This document shows positions 1 through 5,824 of a DNA stretch of 6,537 nt, piece after piece. Numbering within the stretch: position 1 is the stretch's first letter; every line of letters begins with the position of its first letter. The notes below the pieces were generated by a model. It was not told the DNA's origin, made no database searches, and saw only the letters and a program-made list of their open reading frames with translations. This stretch comes from Acidobacteriaceae bacterium (lineage in GTDB: Bacteria; Acidobacteriota; Terriglobia; Bryobacterales; Bryobacteraceae), in contig JAFARV010000408.1 in NCBI GenBank assembly GCA_019245255.1, positions 1-6,537 on the forward strand, in the 5' to 3' direction. The position numbers were made by a program, and so were the translations under genes.

Positions 1-787
1 TGGTGTCTCGGCTCGGATCGAGTGCCCGGATCTCGCCCGGCACAATGCTGTAAATCCCGAGAAGACGCGCTGCTTCGGCCGAAGACGGGCGGCTCAACAC
101 CTCTTGCCGGCGCCCCGCCTGCAGAAACTGGCCTCGATCCAGCAGGCAAACATATTCCGCCAGCTCGAAGCATTCGTCAAGATCATGCGTCACTAGCAAC
201 ATCGGGCAGTTCAGTCGCTCCCGCATGTCTCGCAGGACTTGAAAAAACGACTGCTTTAGCCGGGCATCAAGGCCTCGGGCAGGTTCATCGAGCAGGACGG
301 CTTCGGGCTCAGTCACCAGAATTCGTGCCAGCGCGGCGCGCTGTTTCTGTCCCCCCGATAACTGTGCCGGCCTGCGCCCGGCGAGTTCCCCCAGTTCAAA
401 GGCGTCGAGCAATTCATTCACAAGCCGTCTCTGCGCCATTCCCCGTTTGCCAGTTCTGCTGACTCGGGCAGCGAAAAGCAGATTCTCCCTGACGGACATG
501 TGCGGAAATAGCGCGTGGTCCTGGAATAGGTATCCGCAACGGCGTGCCTGTGGCGGCACGTGGACGTTGGTTGCATGATCGAACAGCAGACGGTCGTTGA
601 TCAGGATGCGACCATGGTCCGGCTTTGTGAAGCCGGCTACACAGTTCAATGTCAGCGTCTTCCCGGATCCACTCGGTCCAAACAGGACGGTGATAGCAGC
701 CGGTGCCTGCAAATGGATGTCCAGATCGAATGCCGGTGAGTCGGAAGTAGGCGGCAGGTGTTTAGCAATACGTGCGTCAATGGTCAT
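1..787 (-). CDS. modC: Molybdate ABC transporter ATP-binding protein ModC (partial, 3' end outside window)
   Basis: Cytoplasmic ATPase that powers molybdate uptake together with the ModB permease. Reading leftward from ATG at 787, 262 codons are open to the window edge with no stop. ABC landmarks are all visible: Walker A GPSGSGKT (residues 37-44), Q-loop glutamine 89 in LFQDHALFPHMSV, signature LSGGQKQR (143-150), Walker B VLLDEP (164-169) and the switch histidine in LLVTHD (His201). After the ATPase core the chain continues through GIYSIVPGEIRALDP (244-258), which looks like the entry into the C-terminal TOBE/Mop-type domain found in ModC; that domain is cut by the edge. The start overlaps the modB stop as ATGA (784-787), typical of coupled translation. 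Assignment to molybdate rather than sulfate rests on the neighbouring ModB and the ModC-like short insert-free core; tungstate is also possible. Confidence 0.9.
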   Translation of the reverse strand, partial: MTIDARIAKHLPPTSDSPAFDLDIHLQAPAAITVLFGPSGSGKTLTLNCVAGFTKPDHGRILINDRLLFDHATNVHVPPQARRCGYLFQDHALFPHMSVRENLLFAARVSRTGKRGMAQRRLVNELLDAFELGELAGRRPAQLSGGQKQRAALARILVTEPEAVLLDEPARGLDARLKQSFFQVLRDMRERLNCPMLLVTHDLDECFELAEYVCLLDRGQFLQAGRRQEVLSRPSSAEAARLLGIYSIVPGEIRALDPSRDT

Positions 788-1452
788 GCCTGCGCAGTTC
801 TCGAACCGCGCTGCCATCTCGCGGCTGGCCATAACAAGAGAAGAGCGACCGCAGATACCACGAGCACAAGGAGACGAGCCACAGCCCCGTTTCCAGACTC
901 CACCGCATCATAAATCGCCACGGAAAGCGTTTGTGTCCGGCCGGGAATATTACCGGCGATCATAATAGTGACGCCAAAATCGCCGAGGGATCGCGCGAAG
1001 CTCAGCGAGGCCAGCGAGACCAGCCCCCGGTGTGCCAGCGGCAAGGTGACGCGCCAGAACGTAGTCCACTCTGACGCCCCGAGACTCTGCGCTGCCCACT
1101 CGTACCGGTAATCGACCTGCTCAAGGATTGCTCGGGCCGCCTTCACGTAAATTGGGCCCGAATGAAAAAACGCCGCGACCACGGCAGCCTGCCAGGTGAA
1201 AACCACAGGATGCCCGAAAACCTTCTGGTAAGCGATCCCAAGTGGCGAACCGCTTCCAAGTACGATCAGCAGATAGTAACCCAGCACGGTCGGCGGGAGC
1301 ACGAGGGGAAGAGTAAATATCGAATCGAGCAGATTCTTTCCCGGAAATTGCTTATGCGACAGCAGATACGCCGCAAACGTGCCAATCGTCAGCACCAGCG
1401 CGGTCGCGAGCGCTGCCACACGCAGGCTCAGCCACAAAGGGAACCAGTCCAT
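784..1452 (-). CDS. modB: Molybdate ABC transporter permease ModB
   Basis: Inner-membrane permease of the molybdate importer; 222 residues, about the usual ModB length. About five hydrophobic segments are visible (roughly residues 7-31, 43-66, 83-106, 142-166 and 190-210). The cytoplasmic EAA loop that contacts the ATPase is at 118-140 (EWAAQSLGASEWTTF onward), with its conserved Gly125. The stretch 152-187 (FARSLGDFGVTIMIAGNIPG, then TQTLSVAIYDAVESGN) is the characteristic ModB C-terminal signature. The ATG at 1452 is the only ATG after an in-frame TAA upstream, so the start is well fixed, but no Shine-Dalgarno sequence precedes it. A perfect TATAAT lies just 10 bases upstream. modC follows with a 4-base overlap. 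The periplasmic binding protein gene modA, which commonly precedes modB, is not on this side. Confidence 0.92.
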   Translation of the reverse strand: MDWFPLWLSLRVAALATALVLTIGTFAAYLLSHKQFPGKNLLDSIFTLPLVLPPTVLGYYLLIVLGSGSPLGIAYQKVFGHPVVFTWQAAVVAAFFHSGPIYVKAARAILEQVDYRYEWAAQSLGASEWTTFWRVTLPLAHRGLVSLASLSFARSLGDFGVTIMIAGNIPGRTQTLSVAIYDAVESGNGAVARLLVLVVSAVALLLLWPAARWQRGSRTAQA

Positions 1453-1462
1453 GGAAGGAACG

Positions 1463-1468
1463 ATTATA
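1463..1468 (-). promoter_or_regulatory. Candidate -10 element for modBC
   Basis: Read on the minus strand this is a perfect TATAAT, separated by 10 bases from the modB ATG. A transcript starting 6-8 bases downstream of it would have a leader of only about 2-4 bases, which agrees with the absence of a Shine-Dalgarno sequence. No convincing -35 hexamer is found 16-18 bases upstream, so the promoter is only suggested by the -10 match and its position. Confidence 0.4.
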
Positions 1469-1506
1469 GCGGCCAGTGCGCAACCTGCACGCGACGTACT
1501 TTCCCA

Positions 1507-1535
1507 TTGAAATTACAATGAAACAGGCGTAAGAT
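1507..1535 (+). promoter_or_regulatory. Candidate sigma-70 promoter for the small membrane protein gene
   Basis: TTGAAA (1507-1512, five of six to the -35 consensus) and TAAGAT (1530-1535, four of six to the -10 consensus) are separated by exactly 17 bases. The predicted transcription start near 1542 would give a leader of about 140 bases before the ATG at 1683, enclosing the dyad and both hairpins listed below. Confidence 0.5.
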
Positions 1536-1553
1536 TCGGCCAAAGGAAGATTT

Positions 1554-1574
1554 CTGCACCAACATTGGGTGCAG
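1554..1574 (+). repeat. Perfect 7-bp inverted repeat, operator or leader stem
   Basis: CTGCACC (1554-1560) and GGTGCAG (1568-1574) are exact inverted copies around a 7-base centre, AACATTG. It lies about 12 bases downstream of the predicted start of transcription and between the divergent modB and small-protein genes. It could be a protein-binding operator or the first stem of the leader RNA. A run of five T residues follows only after about 13 bases, too far for a normal intrinsic terminator. Confidence 0.45.
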
Positions 1575-1622
1575 TCTTCACTGTGAGTTTTTCGTGCGCC
1601 CTGAACAGCGTACGATGATCGC

Positions 1623-1638
1623 GGCTCCCTGTGGAGCC
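1623..1638 (+). promoter_or_regulatory. Leader hairpin 1, sequestering an anti-Shine-Dalgarno sequence
   Basis: GGCTCC (1623-1628) pairs perfectly with GGAGCC (1633-1638) over a CTGT loop. The same GGCTCC is also fully complementary to GGAGCC at 1670-1675, which contains the core of the ribosome binding site of the gene at 1683. The two pairings exclude each other. Confidence 0.5.
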
Positions 1639-1639
1639 A

Positions 1640-1659
1640 AAGCGCTCCGGGAGTCGCTT
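1640..1659 (+). promoter_or_regulatory. Leader hairpin 2
   Basis: AAGCG (1640-1644) pairs with CGCTT (1655-1659) and CTC (1645-1647) with GAG (1651-1653), leaving T1654 bulged and a CGG loop. The left arm and loop carry GCTCC (1644-1648), a second stretch able to pair with GGAGC (1670-1674) at the ribosome binding site. The three-base loop and bulge make this stem weaker than hairpin 1. Confidence 0.4.
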
Positions 1660-1666
1660 GGAAAGG

Positions 1667-1673
1667 AAAGGAG
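1667..1673 (+). promoter_or_regulatory. Strong ribosome binding site of the small membrane protein gene
   Basis: AAAGGAG lies 9 bases before the ATG at 1683, within a purine run (1660-1673). Its strength supports the reality of the short gene and fixes its start. Confidence 0.75.
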
Positions 1674-1682
1674 CCATCCTGC

Positions 1683-1964
1683 ATGAACCTGACTCTCAAC
1701 ATCATTCTCTGGGTTATTCTGCTTGCGATCACGGTAGGCGTAAGCCTTTACCGCCGATGGCTTGAGAACCACTGCGATCACTACATCCATCTGCATAACG
1801 ACTCACACGATGCCGCCGTCGTTAGTTCGCAAAGCGCCGTATGTAGGAAGCTGGATTTACTCGAGAAGCTGAGAATAGCGCTGATCGTAGCCGTGGTGGT
1901 CTACGCGCTCGCGATTGCAGGCATCGCGTCCTATAACGCGTGGAATACCTCCGGCATGCAGTAG
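1683..1964 (+). CDS. Small two-helix membrane protein with a His/Asp-rich loop, unknown function
   Basis: I do not recognise a named family. The 93-residue product has two hydrophobic segments, about residues 4-22 and 65-86, joined by a polar loop of about 40 residues. Positive residues flank the inner sides of both helices (Arg24, Arg25, and Arg55, Lys56, Lys62, Arg64), so by the positive-inside rule the loop is probably cytoplasmic with both ends outside. Residues 29-43 read NHCDHYIHLHNDSHD, with five His, one Cys and three Asp in 15 residues, suggesting but not proving metal binding. A second Cys is at 54, and 56-64 (KLDLLEKLR) looks helical. The strong AAAGGAG at 9 bases and an upstream promoter support expression. 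It is divergent from modBC and followed after 118 bases by the phosphoesterase gene. Confidence 0.75.
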   Translation: MNLTLNIILWVILLAITVGVSLYRRWLENHCDHYIHLHNDSHDAAVVSSQSAVCRKLDLLEKLRIALIVAVVVYALAIAGIASYNAWNTSGMQ

Positions 1965-2082
1965 CCTGCACCGGACAAGCGCATGGCCTGAGGGTGTAGG
2001 TTGTGCGCGTGCGGAAAGCCAAGGGCCCATTCCGATCGAAAGGCGCAGGGGCGCCTAGGCCTCGAGCCATAAACTAGGTGGG
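1965..2082 (+). other. Intergenic region with a GC-rich hairpin before the phosphoesterase gene
   Basis: No gene is visible in these 118 bases. AGGCGC (2041-2046) and GCGCCT (2051-2056) form a perfect 6-bp stem over AGGG. It is followed by the palindromes GCCTAGGC (2053-2060) and CTCGAG (2061-2066), not by a T run, so it is not a standard intrinsic terminator. No strong promoter is evident, so the phosphoesterase may be read from the promoter upstream of the small gene. Confidence 0.4.
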
Positions 2083-3132
2083 ATGCGCCCTTGGCTGTGC
2101 TTCTTTTTTTCTGCCGTCCCATTCTTTGGGGCGCAGAAACCATGGGATTTCGTTGTTTCGGGCGACTCCCGCAACTGCGGAGATGTCGTGATGCCCGCAA
2201 TCGCCAAAGGCGCTCTTTCAAATGATGCACAATTCTACTGGCATCTGGGCGACTTTCGGGCGATTTACGAGTTTGACGAAGACTACGTGCAGGAGCATCC
2301 AGCTCCGAACCCACCATTAGTTGCAGACTACCTTGCCCAAGCCTGGCCGGACTTCATACAAAACCAGCTCGCCCCTTTCGGCAAAATCCCCGTCTTCCTT
2401 GCAATCGGTAATCACGAGCTGATCCCGCCCATGACGCGCGACCGCGTGACCATTCAATTCGCGGATTGGCTCGATGACGATGAGATTCGGCAGCAGCGTC
2501 TGCACGACGATCCGAGTGATCATGGGCTTCGTACCTGGTATCACTGGATCCGTGACGGAATCGATTTCATAACGTTGGACAATGCCTCGCCGGACGAATT
2601 TGATGCCGCCCAACTTGCATGGTTCCAGCGTATTATCGGCGGGGATCGGGGTGATCCCGCTATCCGGGCAGTTGTCGTGGGCATGCATGAAGCGCTGCCG
2701 CACAGCATCTCCGGGAAGCACAGTATGGATCAGTCCGCTCAAGGTGTAGAAAGCGGAGTTCGGGTGTATACCGCGCTGCTTGAGCTGCAAAAGTCAAAGC
2801 CCGTTTATGTCCTGGCCAGTCACTCACACCTCTACATGGAAGGCATTTTCAACACAGATTACTGGCGCGGCCACGGCGGTGTTTTGCCCGGCTGGATCAT
2901 TGGCACTGCCGGCGCTGTCCGATACCCGTTGCCCGACAAAGCGCGCGACGCAAAACAGGCCAAGACTCATGTTTATGGATACCTGCTCGCAACAGTCACA
3001 GATTTGAAAGAAGATCCCGTGCAATTTTCGTTTCGTGAGCTGCGGGAATCCGATGTCCCACCGGGTGTCGTTGCGCGTTTTACCTCGGCCTTTGTCCACC
3101 GGTGCTGGTCAGAAAATCCTCCGCTGCATTGA
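2083..3132 (+). CDS. Secreted calcineurin-like metallophosphoesterase
   Basis: Predicted exported phosphoesterase of 349 residues; the substrate cannot be read from the sequence. The N-terminus (residues 1-17, one Arg then a hydrophobic run ending FFGAQ) looks like a signal peptide with cleavage near Ala17. Two-metal site motifs appear in order: GDSR (Asp28), LGDF (Asp57), GNHE (Asn110, His111), GMHE (His202) and ASHSH (His247, His249). The first motif has Arg30 where many members have His, as in purple-acid-phosphatase-like variants. The mature protein has only two cysteines, Cys32 and Cys341, compatible with a disulfide in the periplasm. AGGTGGG directly abuts the ATG at 2083, so the Shine-Dalgarno spacing is unusually tight. 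The last 17 codons overlap the convergent AI-2E gene. Confidence 0.85.
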   Translation: MRPWLCFFFSAVPFFGAQKPWDFVVSGDSRNCGDVVMPAIAKGALSNDAQFYWHLGDFRAIYEFDEDYVQEHPAPNPPLVADYLAQAWPDFIQNQLAPFGKIPVFLAIGNHELIPPMTRDRVTIQFADWLDDDEIRQQRLHDDPSDHGLRTWYHWIRDGIDFITLDNASPDEFDAAQLAWFQRIIGGDRGDPAIRAVVVGMHEALPHSISGKHSMDQSAQGVESGVRVYTALLELQKSKPVYVLASHSHLYMEGIFNTDYWRGHGGVLPGWIIGTAGAVRYPLPDKARDAKQAKTHVYGYLLATVTDLKEDPVQFSFRELRESDVPPGVVARFTSAFVHRCWSENPPLH

Positions 3133-4198
3133 CAGGTGGAGGCGGAGCAGTTCCGGCGGTCAACTGCCTCCTCAAATAGGTCCGCTTCAGGTTAACGTAC
3201 AGCACGCGCAGAATGGCAATGACGGGAACCGAAAAGAACATGCCAGGTATCCCGGCCATGCTCTCTCCCGCCAGAACTCCGAACAGCACCAACAGAGGAT
3301 GGATCTCGATTCCGGCGCTCATCAGATACGGGTTGAGTACATAATCGGCGAACAATCTGTAGATTGCTGCAAAAATCACGATCCACAGCAGACCGCCCGC
3401 GCCTGTAACAGCGTAAACGATCAGCATCAGGATGACCGCAGCGGCCGGCCCAATCACAGGAATGAATTCAAGTACTCCGGCAATTCCTGCGAGCAGCAGT
3501 TCGTATGGATATCGCATCACGCTGAGAAACAGGAACCAACAACAGAATGAGGACACCGACATGAGCACCAGCGCGCGAATATAGTTGCGCAGCAGCACAT
3601 GGATGTCGTCCAGAATCTGCTCCAGCAAAGTCCGGTCGCGCTTGCTGTCTACCGTGCCTATCAACGCACCTCGAATCTGCTCGCCGTCCTTCAGAAAGAA
3701 GAACGCGAGAATCGGAATCAGAATTAAAGGCAGCAGTGCGCCGATCCCGGAAAGGATTTTCGAGCCTGCCTGCTGAATGAAAGGAACCACACGGCTTCCG
3801 AGGTCGGAAGCCTGCCTGTTGATAAAAGCTATAACGTGCTCACGAACGGGCTCCAGCCAGGAGGGCAGCGGCATGCTTGCGAGCTTGTTTCCCGACAACA
3901 GTGCAGGCAAGCGCGTTGCCAGGTTTGTCGCTTGCTCAACGATCTTCGGGATGATCTGAAAACCAATGAAGACAAGCAATCCGATCAGGACCACATATAC
4001 GACGGCGAGGGCGGATGTCCGGCGTTTCGGCAGAAGGCGCTCTACCAGGCCGACTACCGGCGAGAGCATGTACGCGAAGAAAATTGCGAGGGCGAAGAGC
4101 AGCAGCGTGTCGCGGATCAGGTAAATGGTCCCAAGCAGGAGCGCGAACAGGAATATGGTCCAGACGATCCGAAGCGCTCGTTCGTCGATCCCTAACAT
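3080..4198 (-). CDS. AI-2E family (PerM/YdbI-like) membrane transporter
   Basis: Inner-membrane protein of the AI-2E/PerM family, 372 residues, a usual length. The family includes a proposed autoinducer-2 exporter (TqsA) and ion antiporters, so the substrate is not predictable. Hydrophobic segments lie at about 10-28, 31-50, 62-84, 150-169, 206-228, 233-262, 266-286 and 299-335, with the family's long soluble region between the third and fourth. Family-typical motifs are FFFLKDG (166-172), LEFIPVIGP (243-251), VLNPYLMS (287-294) and the C-terminal GIPGMFFSVP (316-325). A proline-rich, poorly conserved tail (350-372) includes the 53-base overlap with the phosphoesterase. The ATG at 4198 has no close ribosome binding site; an in-frame TGA lies upstream with no other start between. 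A GGAGGTG sits 22 bases upstream and fits a tiny upstream ORF instead. Confidence 0.9.
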   Translation of the reverse strand: MLGIDERALRIVWTIFLFALLLGTIYLIRDTLLLFALAIFFAYMLSPVVGLVERLLPKRRTSALAVVYVVLIGLLVFIGFQIIPKIVEQATNLATRLPALLSGNKLASMPLPSWLEPVREHVIAFINRQASDLGSRVVPFIQQAGSKILSGIGALLPLILIPILAFFFLKDGEQIRGALIGTVDSKRDRTLLEQILDDIHVLLRNYIRALVLMSVSSFCCWFLFLSVMRYPYELLLAGIAGVLEFIPVIGPAAAVILMLIVYAVTGAGGLLWIVIFAAIYRLFADYVLNPYLMSAGIEIHPLLVLFGVLAGESMAGIPGMFFSVPVIAILRVLYVNLKRTYLRRQLTAGTAPPPPVNAAEDFLTSTGGQRPR

Positions 4199-4215
4199 GA
4201 CTGGTAGACTATCAA
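4192..4215 (-). CDS. Possible 7-residue leader peptide upstream of and overlapping the AI-2E gene start
   Basis: On the minus strand, TTG at 4215 opens the frame M-I-V-Y-Q-S-C followed by TAG at 4194-4192. The stop overlaps the first bases of the AI-2E gene (ATGTTAG). GGAGGTG at 4227-4221 lies 5 bases before this TTG, a near-ideal arrangement, whereas the AI-2E ATG has no ribosome binding site of its own at normal distance. This suggests translation of the short ORF followed by reinitiation. The TTG start and tiny size make it speculative. Confidence 0.3.
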   Translation of the reverse strand: MIVYQSC

Positions 4216-4220
4216 GTGCT

Positions 4221-4227
4221 CACCTCC
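4221..4227 (-). promoter_or_regulatory. Strong Shine-Dalgarno sequence not matched to an annotated start
   Basis: GGAGGTG on the minus strand is 5 bases from TTG 4215 but 22 bases from the AI-2E ATG at 4198. On the plus strand the same bases read CACCTCC, one base before the carboxylase ATG at 4229, so that gene is preceded by the complement of a ribosome binding site instead of one. Confidence 0.5.
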
Positions 4228-4228
4228 G

Positions 4229-5824
4229 ATGCAGACAATCGCGCGAGACATGCGCCGACTCGTCCGGGAACTGGCTGAGTTAGAGGAAAAGCTTAAGCAA
4301 GGCGGCGGCCCCAAGAAAGTTGAAAAGCAGCATCGGGAAGGCAAATGGACCGCGCGTGAGCGTCTCGATCATCTGCTAGACCCGGGATCGCTGTTCCTCG
4401 AAATAGGACTCTTGGTTGCGTATGACAAGCACCAGGGCCAGGCTCCGGCTGCAGGTGTCGTTACCGCAGTCGGCAGAATCGAAGGCCGGCCCTGCGTGGT
4501 GGTCGCGAATGACGCGACCGTGAAAGCGGGCGCCTGGTGGCCTGAAACCATCACGAAAATTCTGCGGGCGCAGGAGATTGCCATGCGGAATCGCCTGCCG
4601 ATCATCTATCTTGTCGATTCAGCCGGCGTGAACCTACCTCTGCAGGATGGAATCTTCCCAGGGCAATACGGCGCGGCTCGGATCTTCTTCTACAACTCGC
4701 TCATGCGACGCCGCCTGAAAATCCCGCAGATCGCAGCGGTTATGGGTCCGTGCATCGCGGGCGGCGCTTATCTGCCTGCCTTGAGCGATGTCATCATCAT
4801 GGTCGAAAAAGTCAGCTTCATGGGACTCGGAGGCCCGAATCTTGTGAAGGGGGCCGTTGGCCAGGTGACCGACGCCGAAACGCTTGGCGGCGCGCATATG
4901 CATACAGCGGTGAGCGGCGTCGCGCACTACACTGCGGCCGACGATGCGCATTGCATAGAGCTCATTCGTAAGCAGGTGCGCGGCATCCCGAACCCATGCA
5001 CGACGGTTTCGGGCGAGCCCCCGAAGGCAGATCCCGCGGGCCTCCACGATGTACTGCACGGCGATCACCGGTTGCCGTACCGGATGGAAGATATCCTCGA
5101 ACGCATTGTTGACGGTGAGGACTGGCTCGAATTTCAGCCTGACTACGCGCCGGAGTTTCTTTGCATCACGGCTCGACTGAATGGCACAGCGATTGGCGTG
5201 ATTGCTAACCGGCGCGGGTTTCTCAAGACCGCGAGCGGCCCTCGCGTGGGTGGGATCGTTTACACGGAATCGGCACGCAAGGTAGCATATTTCGTCGAGA
5301 ACGCCGAGCGTCACCGCCTGCCGCTTCTTTATGTGCAGGACGTTTCCGGTTTTATGGTGGGCGTCGAGGCGGAGAGTGCCGGCATCATTCGCGCCGGAGC
5401 TGAAATGGTGGAAACTATGGCGTGCGCCACCGTGCCAAAAATCGTTCTCACCGTCAATCACGCGAGCGGAGCAGGATACTACGCCATGGCCGGGCAGGGA
5501 TTCGATCCGAACTTTACCTTTAGTTGGCCGACCGCGCGCATTGGTGTGATGGAAGGCGATTCAGCGGTTCAGGCCATTTACGGTCCAGAATTGGAGAAAC
5601 TGAAATCCAATGGTGAGCGGATGCCAGCCGACCTGACAGCACGCATCGAACAGACTCGAGCGGACTATGAACACTGGCTCGACGCGAAATACGGCGCCGC
5701 GCGCGGTCACTGTGATGCCATCATCGATCCCGCGAGAACCAGAGATGTGCTCGCATTTGCTTTCGAAGCGACATGCGCAAGCGAGCGATCCGACCATCTT
5801 CCGCTGCAGCTGCTGCCTTCATGA
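4229..5824 (+). CDS. Acyl-CoA carboxylase carboxyltransferase (beta) subunit, methylcrotonyl/geranyl-CoA carboxylase type
   Basis: Carboxyltransferase subunit of a biotin-dependent acyl-CoA carboxylase, which moves carboxyl from carboxybiotin to an acyl-CoA in the cytoplasm. It has 531 residues with two crotonase-fold halves. Near the N-terminus, KQHREGKWTARERLDHLLDPGS (33-54) is the family hallmark. In the first half, VDSAGVNLPLQD (129-140) and MGPCIAGGAYLPALSD (172-187) resemble methylcrotonyl-CoA carboxylase more than the GPCAGGAVYSPA form of propionyl-CoA carboxylase. In the second half, DVSGFMVG (371-378), HASGAGYYAM (411-420) and FSWPTARIGVMEG (431-443) cover the acyl-CoA/biotin pocket. 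ATG 4229 follows an in-frame TAG and lacks a ribosome binding site; ATG 4250 is an alternative start. The downstream AtuA-family gene overlaps by 4 bases. The acyl-CoA substrate is not determined; the alpha subunit is not in the window. Confidence 0.88.
   Translation: MQTIARDMRRLVRELAELEEKLKQGGGPKKVEKQHREGKWTARERLDHLLDPGSLFLEIGLLVAYDKHQGQAPAAGVVTAVGRIEGRPCVVVANDATVKAGAWWPETITKILRAQEIAMRNRLPIIYLVDSAGVNLPLQDGIFPGQYGAARIFFYNSLMRRRLKIPQIAAVMGPCIAGGAYLPALSDVIIMVEKVSFMGLGGPNLVKGAVGQVTDAETLGGAHMHTAVSGVAHYTAADDAHCIELIRKQVRGIPNPCTTVSGEPPKADPAGLHDVLHGDHRLPYRMEDILERIVDGEDWLEFQPDYAPEFLCITARLNGTAIGVIANRRGFLKTASGPRVGGIVYTESARKVAYFVENAERHRLPLLYVQDVSGFMVGVEAESAGIIRAGAEMVETMACATVPKIVLTVNHASGAGYYAMAGQGFDPNFTFSWPTARIGVMEGDSAVQAIYGPELEKLKSNGERMPADLTARIEQTRADYEHWLDAKYGAARGHCDAIIDPARTRDVLAFAFEATCASERSDHLPLQLLPS

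Noticed and set aside
22..462. Plus-strand open frame of 146 codons
   Set aside because: It is opposite modC, whose ABC motifs on the minus strand are complete and in order.
1453..1490. ModE operator or molybdenum cofactor riboswitch upstream of modB
   Set aside because: The probable modB leader is too short for a riboswitch, and I could not match a convincing ModE-type palindrome around the TATAAT.
1554..1592. Intrinsic terminator made of the 7-bp dyad and the following T run
   Set aside because: The T run begins about 13 bases after the stem, and no plus-strand gene ends upstream that would need it.
2041..2066. Terminator after the small membrane protein gene
   Set aside because: The GC-rich stem is perfect but no T run follows; only two further short palindromes are present.
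2317..2790. Minus-strand open frame of 157 codons
   Set aside because: Antisense to the phosphoesterase, across its metal-site motifs GNHE and GMHE; no features of its own.
3118..3150. Hairpin between the convergent genes (CTCCGC with GCGGAG)
   Set aside because: The loop is about 17 bases and the sequence is explained by the proline codons of the AI-2E protein tail.
4634..5461. Minus-strand open frame of 275 codons inside the carboxylase gene
   Set aside because: It lies wholly opposite a clearly recognisable carboxyltransferase, has no recognisable motif, and its composition (many His, Arg and Ala) is what the antisense of such a gene gives.
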